This document shows positions 20,801 through 29,901 of a DNA stretch of 64,000 nt, in pieces; the first letter of the stretch is position 1; each line of letters starts with the position of its first letter. Origin of the DNA: Kalaharituber pfeilii (taxonomy: Eukaryota; Ascomycota; Pezizomycetes; Pezizales; Pezizaceae); contig WHUZ01000008.1 in the NCBI GenBank assembly GCA_015179045.1, positions 744,001 to 808,000 of the forward strand, in the 5' to 3' direction. Both the position numbers and the translations under genes were made by a program. A model generated the notes under the pieces. That model did no database searches, had not been told where the DNA came from, and saw only the letters and a program-made list of their open reading frames with translations.

Positions 20801-21964
20801 GAGCAAGCTATGGGCGAAGAACTTAACTCGCTGCTAGAAAACCAAACATGGGAGCTTGTTGACCAAGCTCAGGTACCTGAGAGCAAGAGTGTGATTGGCT
20901 GCAAATGGGTGTACAAAGTAAAGCAGAATGCTGATGGCAGCATAAGATATAAAGCCCGCCTTGTGATTAAAGGCTATGAGCAGAGAGCAGGAGTTGACTA
21001 TGAAGAAACCTTTGCCCCAGTTGCTAAGTTTGCTACTGTTCGAATGCTAATGGCGATTGCTGCAGAACATGACCTTGATATTGATCAAATGGATGTCATT
21101 ACAGCATTTCTTCACCCTGAACTCGATGAGGAAGTGTATATGGAGCTACCCGAAGGCTTCAGCAACAGCTCCAACAGCAACCAAGTCTGCAAGCTCCGAA
21201 AAGCCCTCTACGGCCTCAAACAGGCACCTCGAGCATGGTATGCAGACATCGATGCATATCTAATATCCATTGGCTTCCAGCGCTCAACAGAGGATTCAAA
21301 TCTCTACATCATGTCTGGAATTTTACTGCTGCTCTGGGTTGACGATATCTTGATCTTTTCATTCAATCCTACACTCAAAGATCAAATTAAGAAGCAGCTC
21401 GCTAGCAAATACAACATGAAGGATCTTGGAGCAGTAAAGTTATTCATTGGATTTGAGATTACTCGAGACCGCCCAAATCGCATAATCTGGCTCCACCAAA
21501 CTAAATACATCAGCAGTATTCTTATATATTTCGGCATGGATCGATGCAAGAGCCTTTCCACTCCTCTCGACTCGAATGTCAGACTACAAACAGATAGTAC
21601 TGCTACTCCTACACCAGCCGAAATACGCCAATACCAGTCACTTGTTGGAAAGCTCATGTATGCAATGCTTGGAACTCGGCCAGATCTAGCTTACACAGTA
21701 TCTACACTTGGACAGTTCAGTGCTGCCCCCTCAGCTCAACACTTAGCAGCTGCAAAGCGTGTTCTTCGATATCTTCAACACACCCGACAACATGGCCTAC
21801 TATTTCAAGGCTCAAGGTCAAGTTCGAGCTCAGCTACTCACCGACAACAACTTTTCCAGGACGAGTGCTTGGTCGTAACTCCACGACCAGACGCTCCCCC
21901 GAGACGCAGATTACACCAAAGCGAAGCCCAGGACCGCCTGGCACAGTATATCGACTTTGTTTGA
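17846..21964 (+). CDS. Ty1/copia gag-pol polyprotein, 3'-truncated
   Basis: One frame of 1372 aa from the ATG at 17846 (ATGTCTGGATCC). Order: gag with UBN2-like region; an Arg/Gly-rich stretch; CCHC knuckle CWYCTKEGHKAEDC (~residue 275); aspartic protease WYIDSGASDHMC (~343); a VPATA repeat insertion (~460-490); GAG-pre-integrase LWHYRLGHLNTAA; integrase core (HSDSAGPFP, RCDNGKGEYDN, HQNGVSERK); reverse transcriptase from CKWVYKVKQNADG (~1019) with the catalytic pair in LLLWVDDILIF (~1164; WVDD rather than YVDD). The frame keeps the KRVLRYLQHTRQHG segment, but the RNase H domain that should follow is missing: from about 21840 the frame runs into the 5' end of the LINE and stops at 21964. The 3' LTR is absent, so this copy cannot move by itself, although the frame is undamaged up to the break. 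Confidence 0.9.
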   Translation: MSGSTSTTADVFRHKHGQAPMLTTSNYQQWSVAMKFILKACNLWEIVNGTEHAPEQTTLASRASRASSSAGPSTSGPNTNSEALAKFTKRSNQAASIIFGSLTLSAQAYLGNADEPTEMWKALKQRLDTVANRSGINAIQMAFGNDKMGEHEKVSAWISRLIGYQNALTHTDDPITDRGMVNHILRHLSPKFSGIRRVIAEKPIPEQTINYVLSTLVDYETQLEPITTTTAGALAANSRGGGRGRGRGYRSGRGGRGGYRVNKRDTQSKRIAGVCWYCTKEGHKAEDCRLQKKAIELKNKREKLSPASSTDDSNKSSANLTRMYIAKASATRATLTNCQRRTWYIDSGASDHMCSTLSDFTSHKTLAKPRKVLLGDNYTIFATAIGTMTIQGNERCMTLESVLYVPDLKCNLFSVAKAEDAGYSTLFKSGTCIADEQDRPVITVKRRDGMYVINLRKTHAVPATAVPATAVPATAVPATTVPAATVPATTVLAKGTLELWHYRLGHLNTAAVKTLANGLATGIELRKAELSKDGSPCFPCLQGKQKVTINRTPSERATEPLQLIHSDSAGPFPVTPGNSRYFLLYIDDYSRMTWVYILESKTVEEVCSAFQDFKAHVEKESGRVIKRFRCDNGKGEYDNRRFRGILSSSGISYEPSAPYTQHQNGVSERKIRTIKEMAVSMRCAAKLDEEFWAEATATAVYILNRSPTRALENKTPYEAWYGKKPALHHLRIFGCHAYAHIPKQKRRTMQAKSQQCIFIGYSPTTTKQWRVWDPQGRRAYIVADVVFDERKPMGITTAEQLNAPTSCSTEELQDVNMPDIWPEDRITEIADEPTTPAMTPGATLPMTRIPATMPQRTEPDIPRLRLGEEIIEKRPRRSRAAATSSMTGKDPNADQMAKHHTIHVSTVHTDASEEISKCCHALESGTLQATPDEGRLEALNALADALWRSGHTMTKAFQAQGPVKEAIGEPTSYRQAMQSPDCVQWEQAMGEELNSLLENQTWELVDQAQVPESKSVIGCKWVYKVKQNADGSIRYKARLVIKGYEQRAGVDYEETFAPVAKFATVRMLMAIAAEHDLDIDQMDVITAFLHPELDEEVYMELPEGFSNSSNSNQVCKLRKALYGLKQAPRAWYADIDAYLISIGFQRSTEDSNLYIMSGILLLLWVDDILIFSFNPTLKDQIKKQLASKYNMKDLGAVKLFIGFEITRDRPNRIIWLHQTKYISSILIYFGMDRCKSLSTPLDSNVRLQTDSTATPTPAEIRQYQSLVGKLMYAMLGTRPDLAYTVSTLGQFSAAPSAQHLAAAKRVLRYLQHTRQHGLLFQGSRSSSSSATHRQQLFQDECLVVTPRPDAPPRRRLHQSEAQDRLAQYIDFV
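19219..19320 (+). repeat. 15-bp coding minisatellite in copia pol
   Basis: Six to seven copies of GTGCCTGCCACCGCC and variants, each adding five residues (AVPAT) between the protease and integrase parts of the polyprotein. Confidence 0.85.
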
Positions 21965-22315
21965 AGGATTTCGAATTCGCAGAACCCTTCCCCCACGATA
22001 ATCGTTTTTCGACTTCGTGAGAGGAAATCTCAAAAAAAAAAACCAACACGACCCGGGGGCCCTGCGCCATTGGGGTCAGTGCACCCGGACCCTAGAACAA
22101 CACTCACAAGAGGTGTGGGTACACAGGCGTCGAGCTAAACCCGTTTCGGATACCGATACCGATTGACGAGATCGGGTAATCGACAGAGCCACAAGGGAGA
22201 CACGTCCCAAGGAGGTTCAACCAGTTAGATACAGCACCGCCACCAGTGGCGGTAACACAAAAAGAGAGGCACAAGGGAAGGACAGAATAGGAAGTGTCGG
22301 TGCGAGAAAAGAAAC

Positions 22316-25315
22316 ATGTTTGCGGGAGTAGGCAAGAGAAGAGGGGGATTGAAGGAAAAGAAAGGTACGGGGATCGGTATCTTTGGACCGTGTCGCCCTG
22401 GGGAATGGGGAAAAGAAAGTGTTGTAATTCACGGGGAGAGGCAGTACACGCTTGAGGAGGTATCGGGATGGGAAACGGAGGATTTCTTCAAGAGAAAAGG
22501 GGAGAAGGGAGAGCCGGCAGAGGATAAGACCATAGGGGAACTGCTGGTAGAAGCCACGCAGAGGACACTCAAGTGGGAGGGAGAACGGGTCAATCAGGGG
22601 GAAGTACTGTCATTAATGAACCTGGCAGTGGAGGTTGGAAAGAAGATGATGGAGAAAGGGGAGGAACAGATCAGGTTCGGAAGCCAGGATCTGAGAGATC
22701 CAATGAAGAGGAAAATGATAAGGCACATTTTGACGGAGTGTCTCATGGGAAAGACAATAAGTGAGGAGGAGCTCGAGAGGGATTTGAAGGAAGCGGATAT
22801 GGAAATGGTGCAGGAGTGGGAAGAACGCGGGGAGGAGTGTGTGGGCACCATTACGGTAAGAAACGTTCAAACAGGCATCGCGGCACAGAGGGTGGTAAAC
22901 ACCCCGAAGGTCAGAGGGGGGAGGTTTGGGGTGGCAAGAAGGGAGGAGGGGTCACCGTCGGGGACACGCAATCGGAGCCGATGGGCACCGAAGACACCCA
23001 CCTTGATGGACGTGGAAGAGACAGTGGAGGAGGTGAACCCATACTGGGATCCAGTCCCGGAGCCCAGAAGAAATTTGTTTGGAACTCCGGCGCCGGCGAA
23101 GCGGGGATTCATCAGCTTGGGAGAAGTTGAGGTCTCGCAACCGGAAGGGGTTACACAGGAGGTGGAGGTGGAAGCAACACAGCAAGTGGTACCGGCAGTG
23201 CCAGTCATCCCGTATGTGGACCTCACGGAGGGTACGCAGACACAGGATATGAGGATTGAAGACTCTCAACTACAACAGGAGGGAGAGACGGAGATGGTAG
23301 CAGGAGAGACGGGAGGTAGGGAGGGAGAAGGAGAGGAGGACGAGGATATGGGGGGACAGGAGGAGGAAGAACTGGACGCAGACGACGATTTGGTAGGAGC
23401 AGCAGTGATCTTTCTGAGAAAGGCCCAAATGTGGGAGGTAGCGGAAAAGGAGAAGGGGAAGAAAGGGAAGAGTAAGTCGGTAAAGAAAGTCCGCAGGGCG
23501 GAGGCAGAGGTTGCGAAACTTCTGGAAGGCACTCTGGGATACACGTGGAAGAAATTCCTCGAAGAGGTGGAGGAACATAAAGGAACAACGGAATGGTCGA
23601 CATCGGCGGAGTTTACAAGGTTAACGGCAAAGGGGATGAAGTTGTGGGCGGATGACGTCAAGAAGGACTCAGAAGCTCAGGAGGAGAGGGGGATGGCAGA
23701 GAGGGTGAAGAAGCTGGAGGAGATGGTTGTCAGTATTCACGCACACATGGGGCTGGCGACCACGGAGGATAAAGACAGGGCTGAGAAAAAGAGGAGGCAG
23801 GTGGAAAAGGAGAACCGGGAGAAGGAAATGGAGAGGGAACGGCAAGCGGAGGCAAGGAGGATCGCGAGGAAGGCGGAGGAACAGAAAAAGAAGGAGGAGG
23901 AAGAGAGAGCGAAGCAGGAGAAAGCACTTGAGGAGCACCAGACTCTCGACGGGCAGCAGAAGCTGAGGAAGAGGGAGCTCCTGAGGGCGCGAGAACTGGC
24001 AATCAAGCTCGAAGGGGATGCGCTGGAGTCAAGTCGGGAAGAGGATGCGCTGGCAGCGAAGCGCGCAAGAGAGGAGGCAGAGAGGATAGAGAAGGAGAAT
24101 CAAGGATTCCTGTCAGCCCAAGTCATCCAAGAAGGGGAGGGATGGCAGGTGGTGGGGGGCAGGAAGCTGAGAAAGATCCAGATCACCTCACAACACAAGG
24201 AGAGGGTGATGGCGAAGGGTGAAACATGGGAGAAGGAGAAGAGCAAGGCAGTTAAGGTGTTCGAGGGAGCCAGGAGGCATTGGGGAGCTGCGGAGAATAA
24301 ACCCATGTTCCGAATGAAGAGGTTGGACATCCACGGGGAAGTGTGCGTTTTCGAGAGGGTGTGGGAGGTAGAGGAAGTTCCGGCGGAGATGCCGAACGAG
24401 GAAGTCCACCGGAAATGCGAATCGGTGATCAGGGCAATGTACAAAGATACGGTGAGGGTGTGGGTGGAGAATAAGAAAGCTGTCAAGTTAGTGATTAAGG
24501 GAGTGCCGGTGAAGAAGGGGGCGGTAACAGATGCGGAAATCGCGGAGATCATAAAGAAAGAGAATCCGGGGTTGAAGGCAGGAAACAGGGGACCACATAG
24601 GTTTGCGTGGGCTCCCAACCCGCAGAATGCGAGATCAAGTGCAGTGACCTTCGAGGTCAGCGACGCGGAGGAGGCGAAGAGGCTCTGCACGGAGAAGGTG
24701 AATATTTTGGGAAGCAAGAGGTGGGTGCAGTTGTGGAGCCCAAAGGGGAAGAGTCAGGGGAGGAGACCGGAAATTAGAGAGAACTGGAGGAGACTGGAAG
24801 TAGACATGCCGGCGGGAATCGTGAGGTCAGAACCACCGAAGAACGCACCGACCGGTCCTAGAGGAAGACAGGGGTGGAGCAGCGGACAGCAACAAGCGCA
24901 GACACAGACACAGCAAATGGGGAGTACACAAAACACAAGCAATAGCATAGTGTGCTTGGTGTGCAAGAAACGAGGGCACGTGGCGAAGGAGTGTGAGGAT
25001 AAGCAGGCAAAGGAGGCTTTTAGGGCATTGACAGAGAAGAGAAAGGGAACAGAGAGAGACGGGGGTAGAGTTACGAAGAGGAAGACGGAGGAGGAGGGAG
25101 TGGTTTTTCATGCGAAGGATGAGGAGGAGGCGGAGGAGGTGGCAGCCATCTTGAGGGCAGCAAAGACCAAGGCAAAGGGGAAAGGGAAGGAGGGAAACTG
25201 GGATGAGGAAGCCGAGAAGATGCAAGGGGTTAAGAAAGAAGTGGAGGGTATTGAGGATTCCGCGTGGGCCCCGAGCTCCGACGAGATGACAGAAGCTCCC
25301 AGGTCAACATGGTAG
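22316..25315 (+). CDS. LINE ORF1, gag-like RNA-binding protein (999 aa)
   Basis: Intact frame from ATG 22316. The first ~330 residues are mixed; residues ~330-370 are acidic; a long charged coiled coil (Glu/Lys/Arg-rich, KKLEEMVVSIHAHMG onward) spans about 460-620. An RRM-like region (VKLVIKGVPVKKG ... RFAWAPN ... SAVTFEVSDAEEAKRL) lies at ~720-810, and a CCHC knuckle CLVCKKRGHVAKEC at ~880. This coiled coil-RRM-knuckle layout is standard for LINE ORF1 proteins that coat the element RNA. The frame ends in ATGGTAG, overlapping the ORF2 start. Confidence 0.88.
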   Translation: MFAGVGKRRGGLKEKKGTGIGIFGPCRPGEWGKESVVIHGERQYTLEEVSGWETEDFFKRKGEKGEPAEDKTIGELLVEATQRTLKWEGERVNQGEVLSLMNLAVEVGKKMMEKGEEQIRFGSQDLRDPMKRKMIRHILTECLMGKTISEEELERDLKEADMEMVQEWEERGEECVGTITVRNVQTGIAAQRVVNTPKVRGGRFGVARREEGSPSGTRNRSRWAPKTPTLMDVEETVEEVNPYWDPVPEPRRNLFGTPAPAKRGFISLGEVEVSQPEGVTQEVEVEATQQVVPAVPVIPYVDLTEGTQTQDMRIEDSQLQQEGETEMVAGETGGREGEGEEDEDMGGQEEEELDADDDLVGAAVIFLRKAQMWEVAEKEKGKKGKSKSVKKVRRAEAEVAKLLEGTLGYTWKKFLEEVEEHKGTTEWSTSAEFTRLTAKGMKLWADDVKKDSEAQEERGMAERVKKLEEMVVSIHAHMGLATTEDKDRAEKKRRQVEKENREKEMERERQAEARRIARKAEEQKKKEEEERAKQEKALEEHQTLDGQQKLRKRELLRARELAIKLEGDALESSREEDALAAKRAREEAERIEKENQGFLSAQVIQEGEGWQVVGGRKLRKIQITSQHKERVMAKGETWEKEKSKAVKVFEGARRHWGAAENKPMFRMKRLDIHGEVCVFERVWEVEEVPAEMPNEEVHRKCESVIRAMYKDTVRVWVENKKAVKLVIKGVPVKKGAVTDAEIAEIIKKENPGLKAGNRGPHRFAWAPNPQNARSSAVTFEVSDAEEAKRLCTEKVNILGSKRWVQLWSPKGKSQGRRPEIRENWRRLEVDMPAGIVRSEPPKNAPTGPRGRQGWSSGQQQAQTQTQQMGSTQNTSNSIVCLVCKKRGHVAKECEDKQAKEAFRALTEKRKGTERDGGRVTKRKTEEEGVVFHAKDEEEAEEVAAILRAAKTKAKGKGKEGNWDEEAEKMQGVKKEVEGIEDSAWAPSSDEMTEAPRSTW

Positions 25316-28300
25316 TGTGGAAGGTAGGATATCAAAACGTGCAGGGAGGGGTGGCCAACACGCACGCGGCCTTGGAATGGGCGAAGGAGGAGGGTTTTCA
25401 CATTTTCTTTATCGCGGAAGCATGGGTGGAGAAACGGGGAGGAGCGTGGGTCACGACAACTCACCCATCCTTTGACGTAAGGTCGGAGGTAAGGGAAGGG
25501 GTCAGGGTGGTACTTCACGTAGTGAAGGGGAGGTTGGAGGAGGTGGAGGTGAGAAAGGAGGAGCAGAATTGGGTGTGGGCAGCGGTGGGGAATAGGAGAA
25601 TAGGGGGAGTATACGTCCAGCCCAACTGGAAAAAGGAGGAGACAGAGAGAATGTTGGAAGAGATGGCGAGGGAGTGGGAGGAAAGGGAAGGGGTGGTAAT
25701 GGGGGACTGGAACGCTCATCATGAAATGTGGGGAGGTGAAGGGGTACAAAACAATGGAAGGGGCGTGACCCTGAAAGAGTGGTTTGAAGGGGAAGGATGG
25801 GAGCTGGCAAGTGAGAAAGGAGAGCCGACATGGAGGAGGGAAAGGAGAGGGATGGTGCAGGAATCAACAATCGACTTGTGCTGGATCAAGGGGATAAGAG
25901 AGCTGGAGTGGAAAGGGATTCAGCCAACGTTCCTGGGATCCGACCACGCAGCGGTAGGCGGCAGCTGGGAAGAAGAAGGGGAACAGGTAGAGAAAAGAAG
26001 GAGGAGGGTCAATTTTGAGAAGGTAGAGGAGCTGGTAGAAGAGATGAGAGAGTGGGATGGAGATAGGAAAACGAGATGGGTAGAGGACCTCCCAGGCGAA
26101 ACCCCGTACGAGAAACTCTTGAGTTTCAAGGAGAGGTACAGCCGGGAAGTCAGAATATGTAGGAGGAGCAAGAAGTGGTGGTCTAAGAGGCTGACGGAGC
26201 TACGGAAGAAGGCATCGGCAGAAGGGAGAGGAGGAGTGGGTCAAGGGGCAAAGGGGATGGACCCAGAAAGGTATAGAAGGTGGAGAGAGGCGAAGAGGAC
26301 CCTGAAGGCCAACATCAAGAAAGAAAAGGAAGAGTGCTGGAGGGCCTTCGCTGAAGAAATGGGGGAGAAAGATCCGTGGATGGTGGCCAGGGTAGCGAAA
26401 GATCCGTGGCGGCTCAAGGGAACGATGGGGAAGATGTACACAGAAGGAGGGGAGGAGTTGGAGTCAGATCAAGACAAGTGCAGAGCACTTGTCGAGAGAA
26501 ACTTCCAGTGGGAAGGGGAGGAGGTAGGGGAAGACAGGGAGGCGGAAGGTGGGGGCCAGGATATGAAGTGGGAGAACTGATGGATAAGTTGGAGGAGGCT
26601 TTAAAGGGGACAAGCAATGTGTCAGCACCGGGCCCCGACGGGGTGTCATACAAGCTATTGAAGCTAGCGATGAAGACGCCGTTGGGAAATCAGGTCCTAG
26701 CACAGATGGCGGAGGAGATGGCGAAGGGAAGGACACCAGAAGAATGGCAGTTGAGCAAGGTGGTAATGATTCCGAAGCCAGGGAAGGACAAAACCCAGGT
26801 GAAGGGATGGAGACCAATAAATCTGATTAACTGCGTGGCGAAGTTGGGGGAGAAAGTGGTGGCAGGCGAGCTTCAGGGTGCAAACCGGTTATTCCATCGA
26901 CATCAGTTTGGAGGACGGAAGGGTCGGAATGCAGCGGAAGCGATGATGAGAGCTGTGACCAAGACACAGAGGTGCTTGGCAAGAAGGGGAGGGTCGATGT
27001 GGAGCCTGGACGATGTTAGAGGAGGTTTCAACAACGTAAAGGGGGAAGAGGTGTTGAGGAGAATAAGAAGGGACGGGCAGGCGAGGAGGTGGGCGAGGTG
27101 GCTAGAAGGCTTCTTTAGGGCAAGGAAATTCACAGTGGAATGGGATGGACAAGTGAGAGGGGAGGGCAAGGCGAATGTGGGGGTACCGCAAGGGTCCCCG
27201 CTATCGCCGGTGATTTTCTTGATTTGGCTGGCACCAATGCTGGAGGAGCTGGAGGAGACGCTGAGGACCGAGTTACCGGAGGTGGAGTGTGAGGTCCCAT
27301 CGTACGTGGATGATATAAATGTAACGGTGTGGGACTGGGAGGGCAGGCTGGACCAGGAAAGGTTGAGGGTGAAGGTGAAGAATATCGTTAAGAGGGTGGC
27401 GGAGAGGAGAGGGGTCCCGTTAGAACCAGCGAAGCATGAGGACATCATCTTCGGGAAGGGGAAGAGGAGGAGGAAAGAGGTGGAGAGGGTGAAGTGGCTG
27501 GGAGTAATCTTTGACTCGACTCTAGACTTTGACTTCCATTGGAAGGCAAGGGTGGAGAAGGCAAGGAAACTCACAGGGGCGATGATGGGGCTAGGCGCAG
27601 GGCAGTGGGGGATGAGCCCGAGGAGCTGGCGCCAGCTGTACACGGGGATGATAAGAGCGGTCATGATGTGGGGGGCGGAGATCGGGTGGAGGGGACAGAA
27701 GGAGTGGAGAAAAGAGATGGAGAGGATCCAGTACCAGATACTGAGAAAGGCCACAGGAGCGGTCCACGGAGCAGCAAGACAGAAAGTAAACTGGATTGCT
27801 GGAGTGGAGTGCGCGGAGACAGCCCTCGACGCGGCGCAGGCGAGGTTTGTGGCAAGAAGCATGGGGGATCCGAGCGGGTGCGGGGACGTGTGGTCCGCAG
27901 ATTTCCGAGGGGAAGGGGAGGAGGAGGAGAGAGGGAGAGACTGGAAAGATTGGGGGGCGGGGTGGGCGACGCAGAAAGGGGACGGTTTTGAGTCGGTGGC
28001 GGGAAGAATGCAAAGCCAAGTGAGTTTCGTAATGCCAGAAGGGGTGGACGAAATCTCATGGGGAGGGGAGTGCGCGCGAGTGGAAGTAGCGGAAGTGGAG
28101 CTGGAGGGGCGCAAAGGAGGAGGCAGGGAGGAGTGGGAGGCCTCTATCTTTTGGGCAACGCAAGGGGGAGGTGCGGTATATACAGACGGGAGTATGATTG
28201 AGAAGGGGAGAGTGGGGGGAGGCTATTGGAAGTGGGACGGGGGAGGGGGAGAAGAGATGGGGACGGGAGCGACGGTGTGGGACGGGGAAGTGAAGGGGAT

Positions 28301-28940
28301 GAGAAAGGGGATAGAGAAAGCGGTAGCGGCACCGGTGAACCTGGTCATCCTAACCGACTCACAGGCAGCAATCGCGGCGGTGAGGAAGGCGGGAAGGACA
28401 GGCAAAGCACGGACCGGAGACCTGAAGAGAGTGATGGAGATGATCACGGAGAGGAAGAAGAAGGGGGGGGACGTCAAGTTGATGTGGGTGAAGGCACACA
28501 TTGGCATTGCCGGCAATGAGGCGGCGGACGTCGAAGCAAAAAAGGCGGCGGACAGGATAGGGAAGTCAGTGGTGACAGAAGGAGGTTTGCGCCAGAAGTG
28601 GAAAAGACTGCGCGCAGCGGAGAGGAGGGAAGTGGGGTATGGAGGGGGCTCGGTGATGAGGTGGGGCAGAGGAGCAGCCACTGCCTTCACCAGGTTGAGG
28701 ACGGGTAAGGGGATGGGGAAGGAGTGGGAGATCAAAATAGGGAAGGCGGAGGAGGGGAGCAGGTGTGAGTGTGGCCAGAGACAGACGGCAGACCACCTGG
28801 CATTCAGGTGTGACGGGGTGGACTACCCGGAAGGGTGGGAGAAGTGGGAGGATGCGGACGAAAAGAAGTGGGTGGAGAAGCAAGAGAATGGGGAGGCGGT
28901 GGATGTACTGGAGGAGTTTTTTGGGTCTCTGAAGGTGTAA
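25309..28940 (+). pseudogene. LINE ORF2 (endonuclease-RT-RNase H) with one frame break
   Basis: Starts at ATG 25309 inside ATGGTAG. The first part (to 26580) carries an apurinic-type endonuclease: VVMGDWNAHHEMW, STIDLCW and FLGSDHAAV hold the expected Asn/Asp/His residues. The second part (another frame, useful from about 26540 to 28940) carries the reverse transcriptase (APGPDGVSYKLL, RPINLINCVAKLGEK, VGVPQGSPLSPVIFLIW, SYVDDINVTVW), RNase H (AVYTDGSMI, LTDSQAAIAAV, HIGIAGNEAADVEAKKA) and a terminal zinc motif CECGQRQTADHLAFRC. The two parts join in frame if one base is changed within the G-rich stretch around 26510-26560, so a one-base indel is the simplest explanation. Expected full length is about 1210 aa. 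Confidence 0.85.
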
Positions 28941-29155
28941 GGGGAGGGGGTGAATCTTTCGTTTGTATGAAGGTGGCGGCGGAAGCATGATGTAGTTATC
29001 TCAATTGCCCCGGGGAGGTGGGGCGGGGAGGGGGTTGAGAGGAAGTAGCTAGAAAAGCCTGCCTCCGGGCTTTGAGGGTTTAGACCCAGGGGTCCTGCCA
29101 TGGCGAAGAGCCGCATGCGGGGTCATGTGACAAAAAAAAAAAAAAAAAAAAAAAA

Positions 29156-29576
29156 TCAAGATGTTTCACCAATCGTTGTACATGTATGATAATACATAGA
29201 ATATATGCAACTCCACACCTCTACACACCAGTAGACAGCCGAGATTGAGCATACAACGTTCATAAGGAAATAGCAACAGTTGATGCTGTTCATGTGCTCT
29301 ACCTAAATTGAATAGAAAATCACATTACATTCCTTTCAAGAAACTAAGACGTCGACATGGAGAACGATATCACGACGCCACAAAATTGTGGTTTGAAATA
29401 ACCAAAAGACGAAGTCGTAAATCAAGTAAACCCGGGCCCATTGCTTAAAAGATGATGAACGTCGCTAGCTCATTTGTAGACTACAAATGTATGTTAAGCT
29501 AAGGACAAAGTTGACACATTGAATTTTAATGTGGTATTCGTTCTTAAAGACGAAAACAGTGCACGAAGAAGACCTC
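29156..29576. other. Non-coding, downstream of the LINE
   Basis: AT-rich sequence after the poly(A). It does not continue the copia RNase H frame and shows no LTR. Confidence 0.4.
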
Positions 29577-29803
29577 TCATTGCCCCTGTTGATCGCGCGG
29601 GCTCTCCAGATACATAGCAGGGCCCTGATGACTGCTATTCCCTTGGTAACTCCGAGTGCTGCCTTGATAGCTATTATTCTGCATATATCTGGTAACCGTA
29701 GTAGTTCCCTGATAGGTAGTGTTACGGTAACCGTGTACGTCGTCATAATTCTGTGGCGGATTAAGGGTGTTCTGGATGTTTATTGAGGTATTGAGCGGTG
29801 TCG
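29577..29803 (-). CDS. Probable 3' exon, Gln/Asn/Tyr-rich
   Basis: On the minus strand a 227-nt stretch, open from an AG acceptor (CGCCGCAG before 29803) to TGA at 29577, encodes a low-complexity but structured peptide with four YQG/HQG repeats (TTYQGTT, NSYQGST, RSYQGNS, SHQGPA). An excellent 56-nt intron (29804-29859, GTAAGC donor, GTTAAC branch) precedes it; alternatively a GTCAGT donor at 29984 would splice the main frame of the upstream gene straight into it. It is most likely the true C-terminus of the gene at 29902-32667. The exact splice path is unresolved. Confidence 0.4.
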
Positions 29804-29901
29804 CTGCGGCGAGAGTCGTTTCCCAATTGAAGTTAACAAGTTTTTAAATCAGTGCTTACTGGGGGGCGGTAATCCGTGCCCCTCCCCACCATCCAGAAGT
29901 G

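Larger units (their letters stand above)
21840..29155 (+). mobile_element. Tad-like LINE, ~7.3 kb, nearly full length
   Basis: 5' end ACCGACAACAAC at 21840, a ~475-nt 5' UTR, ORF1 (22316-25315), ORF2 (25309-28940), a ~190-nt 3' UTR and a 24-nt poly(A) (29132-29155). ORF2 has endonuclease, reverse transcriptase and RNase H in that order, as in the Tad1 clade of fungal LINEs. It sits at the point where the copia element loses its 3' part. I found no convincing target duplication, so the insertion may have come with a deletion. One frame break in ORF2 makes this copy inactive unless it is an assembly error. The sense strand of both ORFs is very purine-rich. Confidence 0.88.

Noticed and set aside
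22500..28990. Many open frames on the minus strand of the LINE
   Set aside because: Stop codons are rare there because of the purine bias of the sense strand; no domains.
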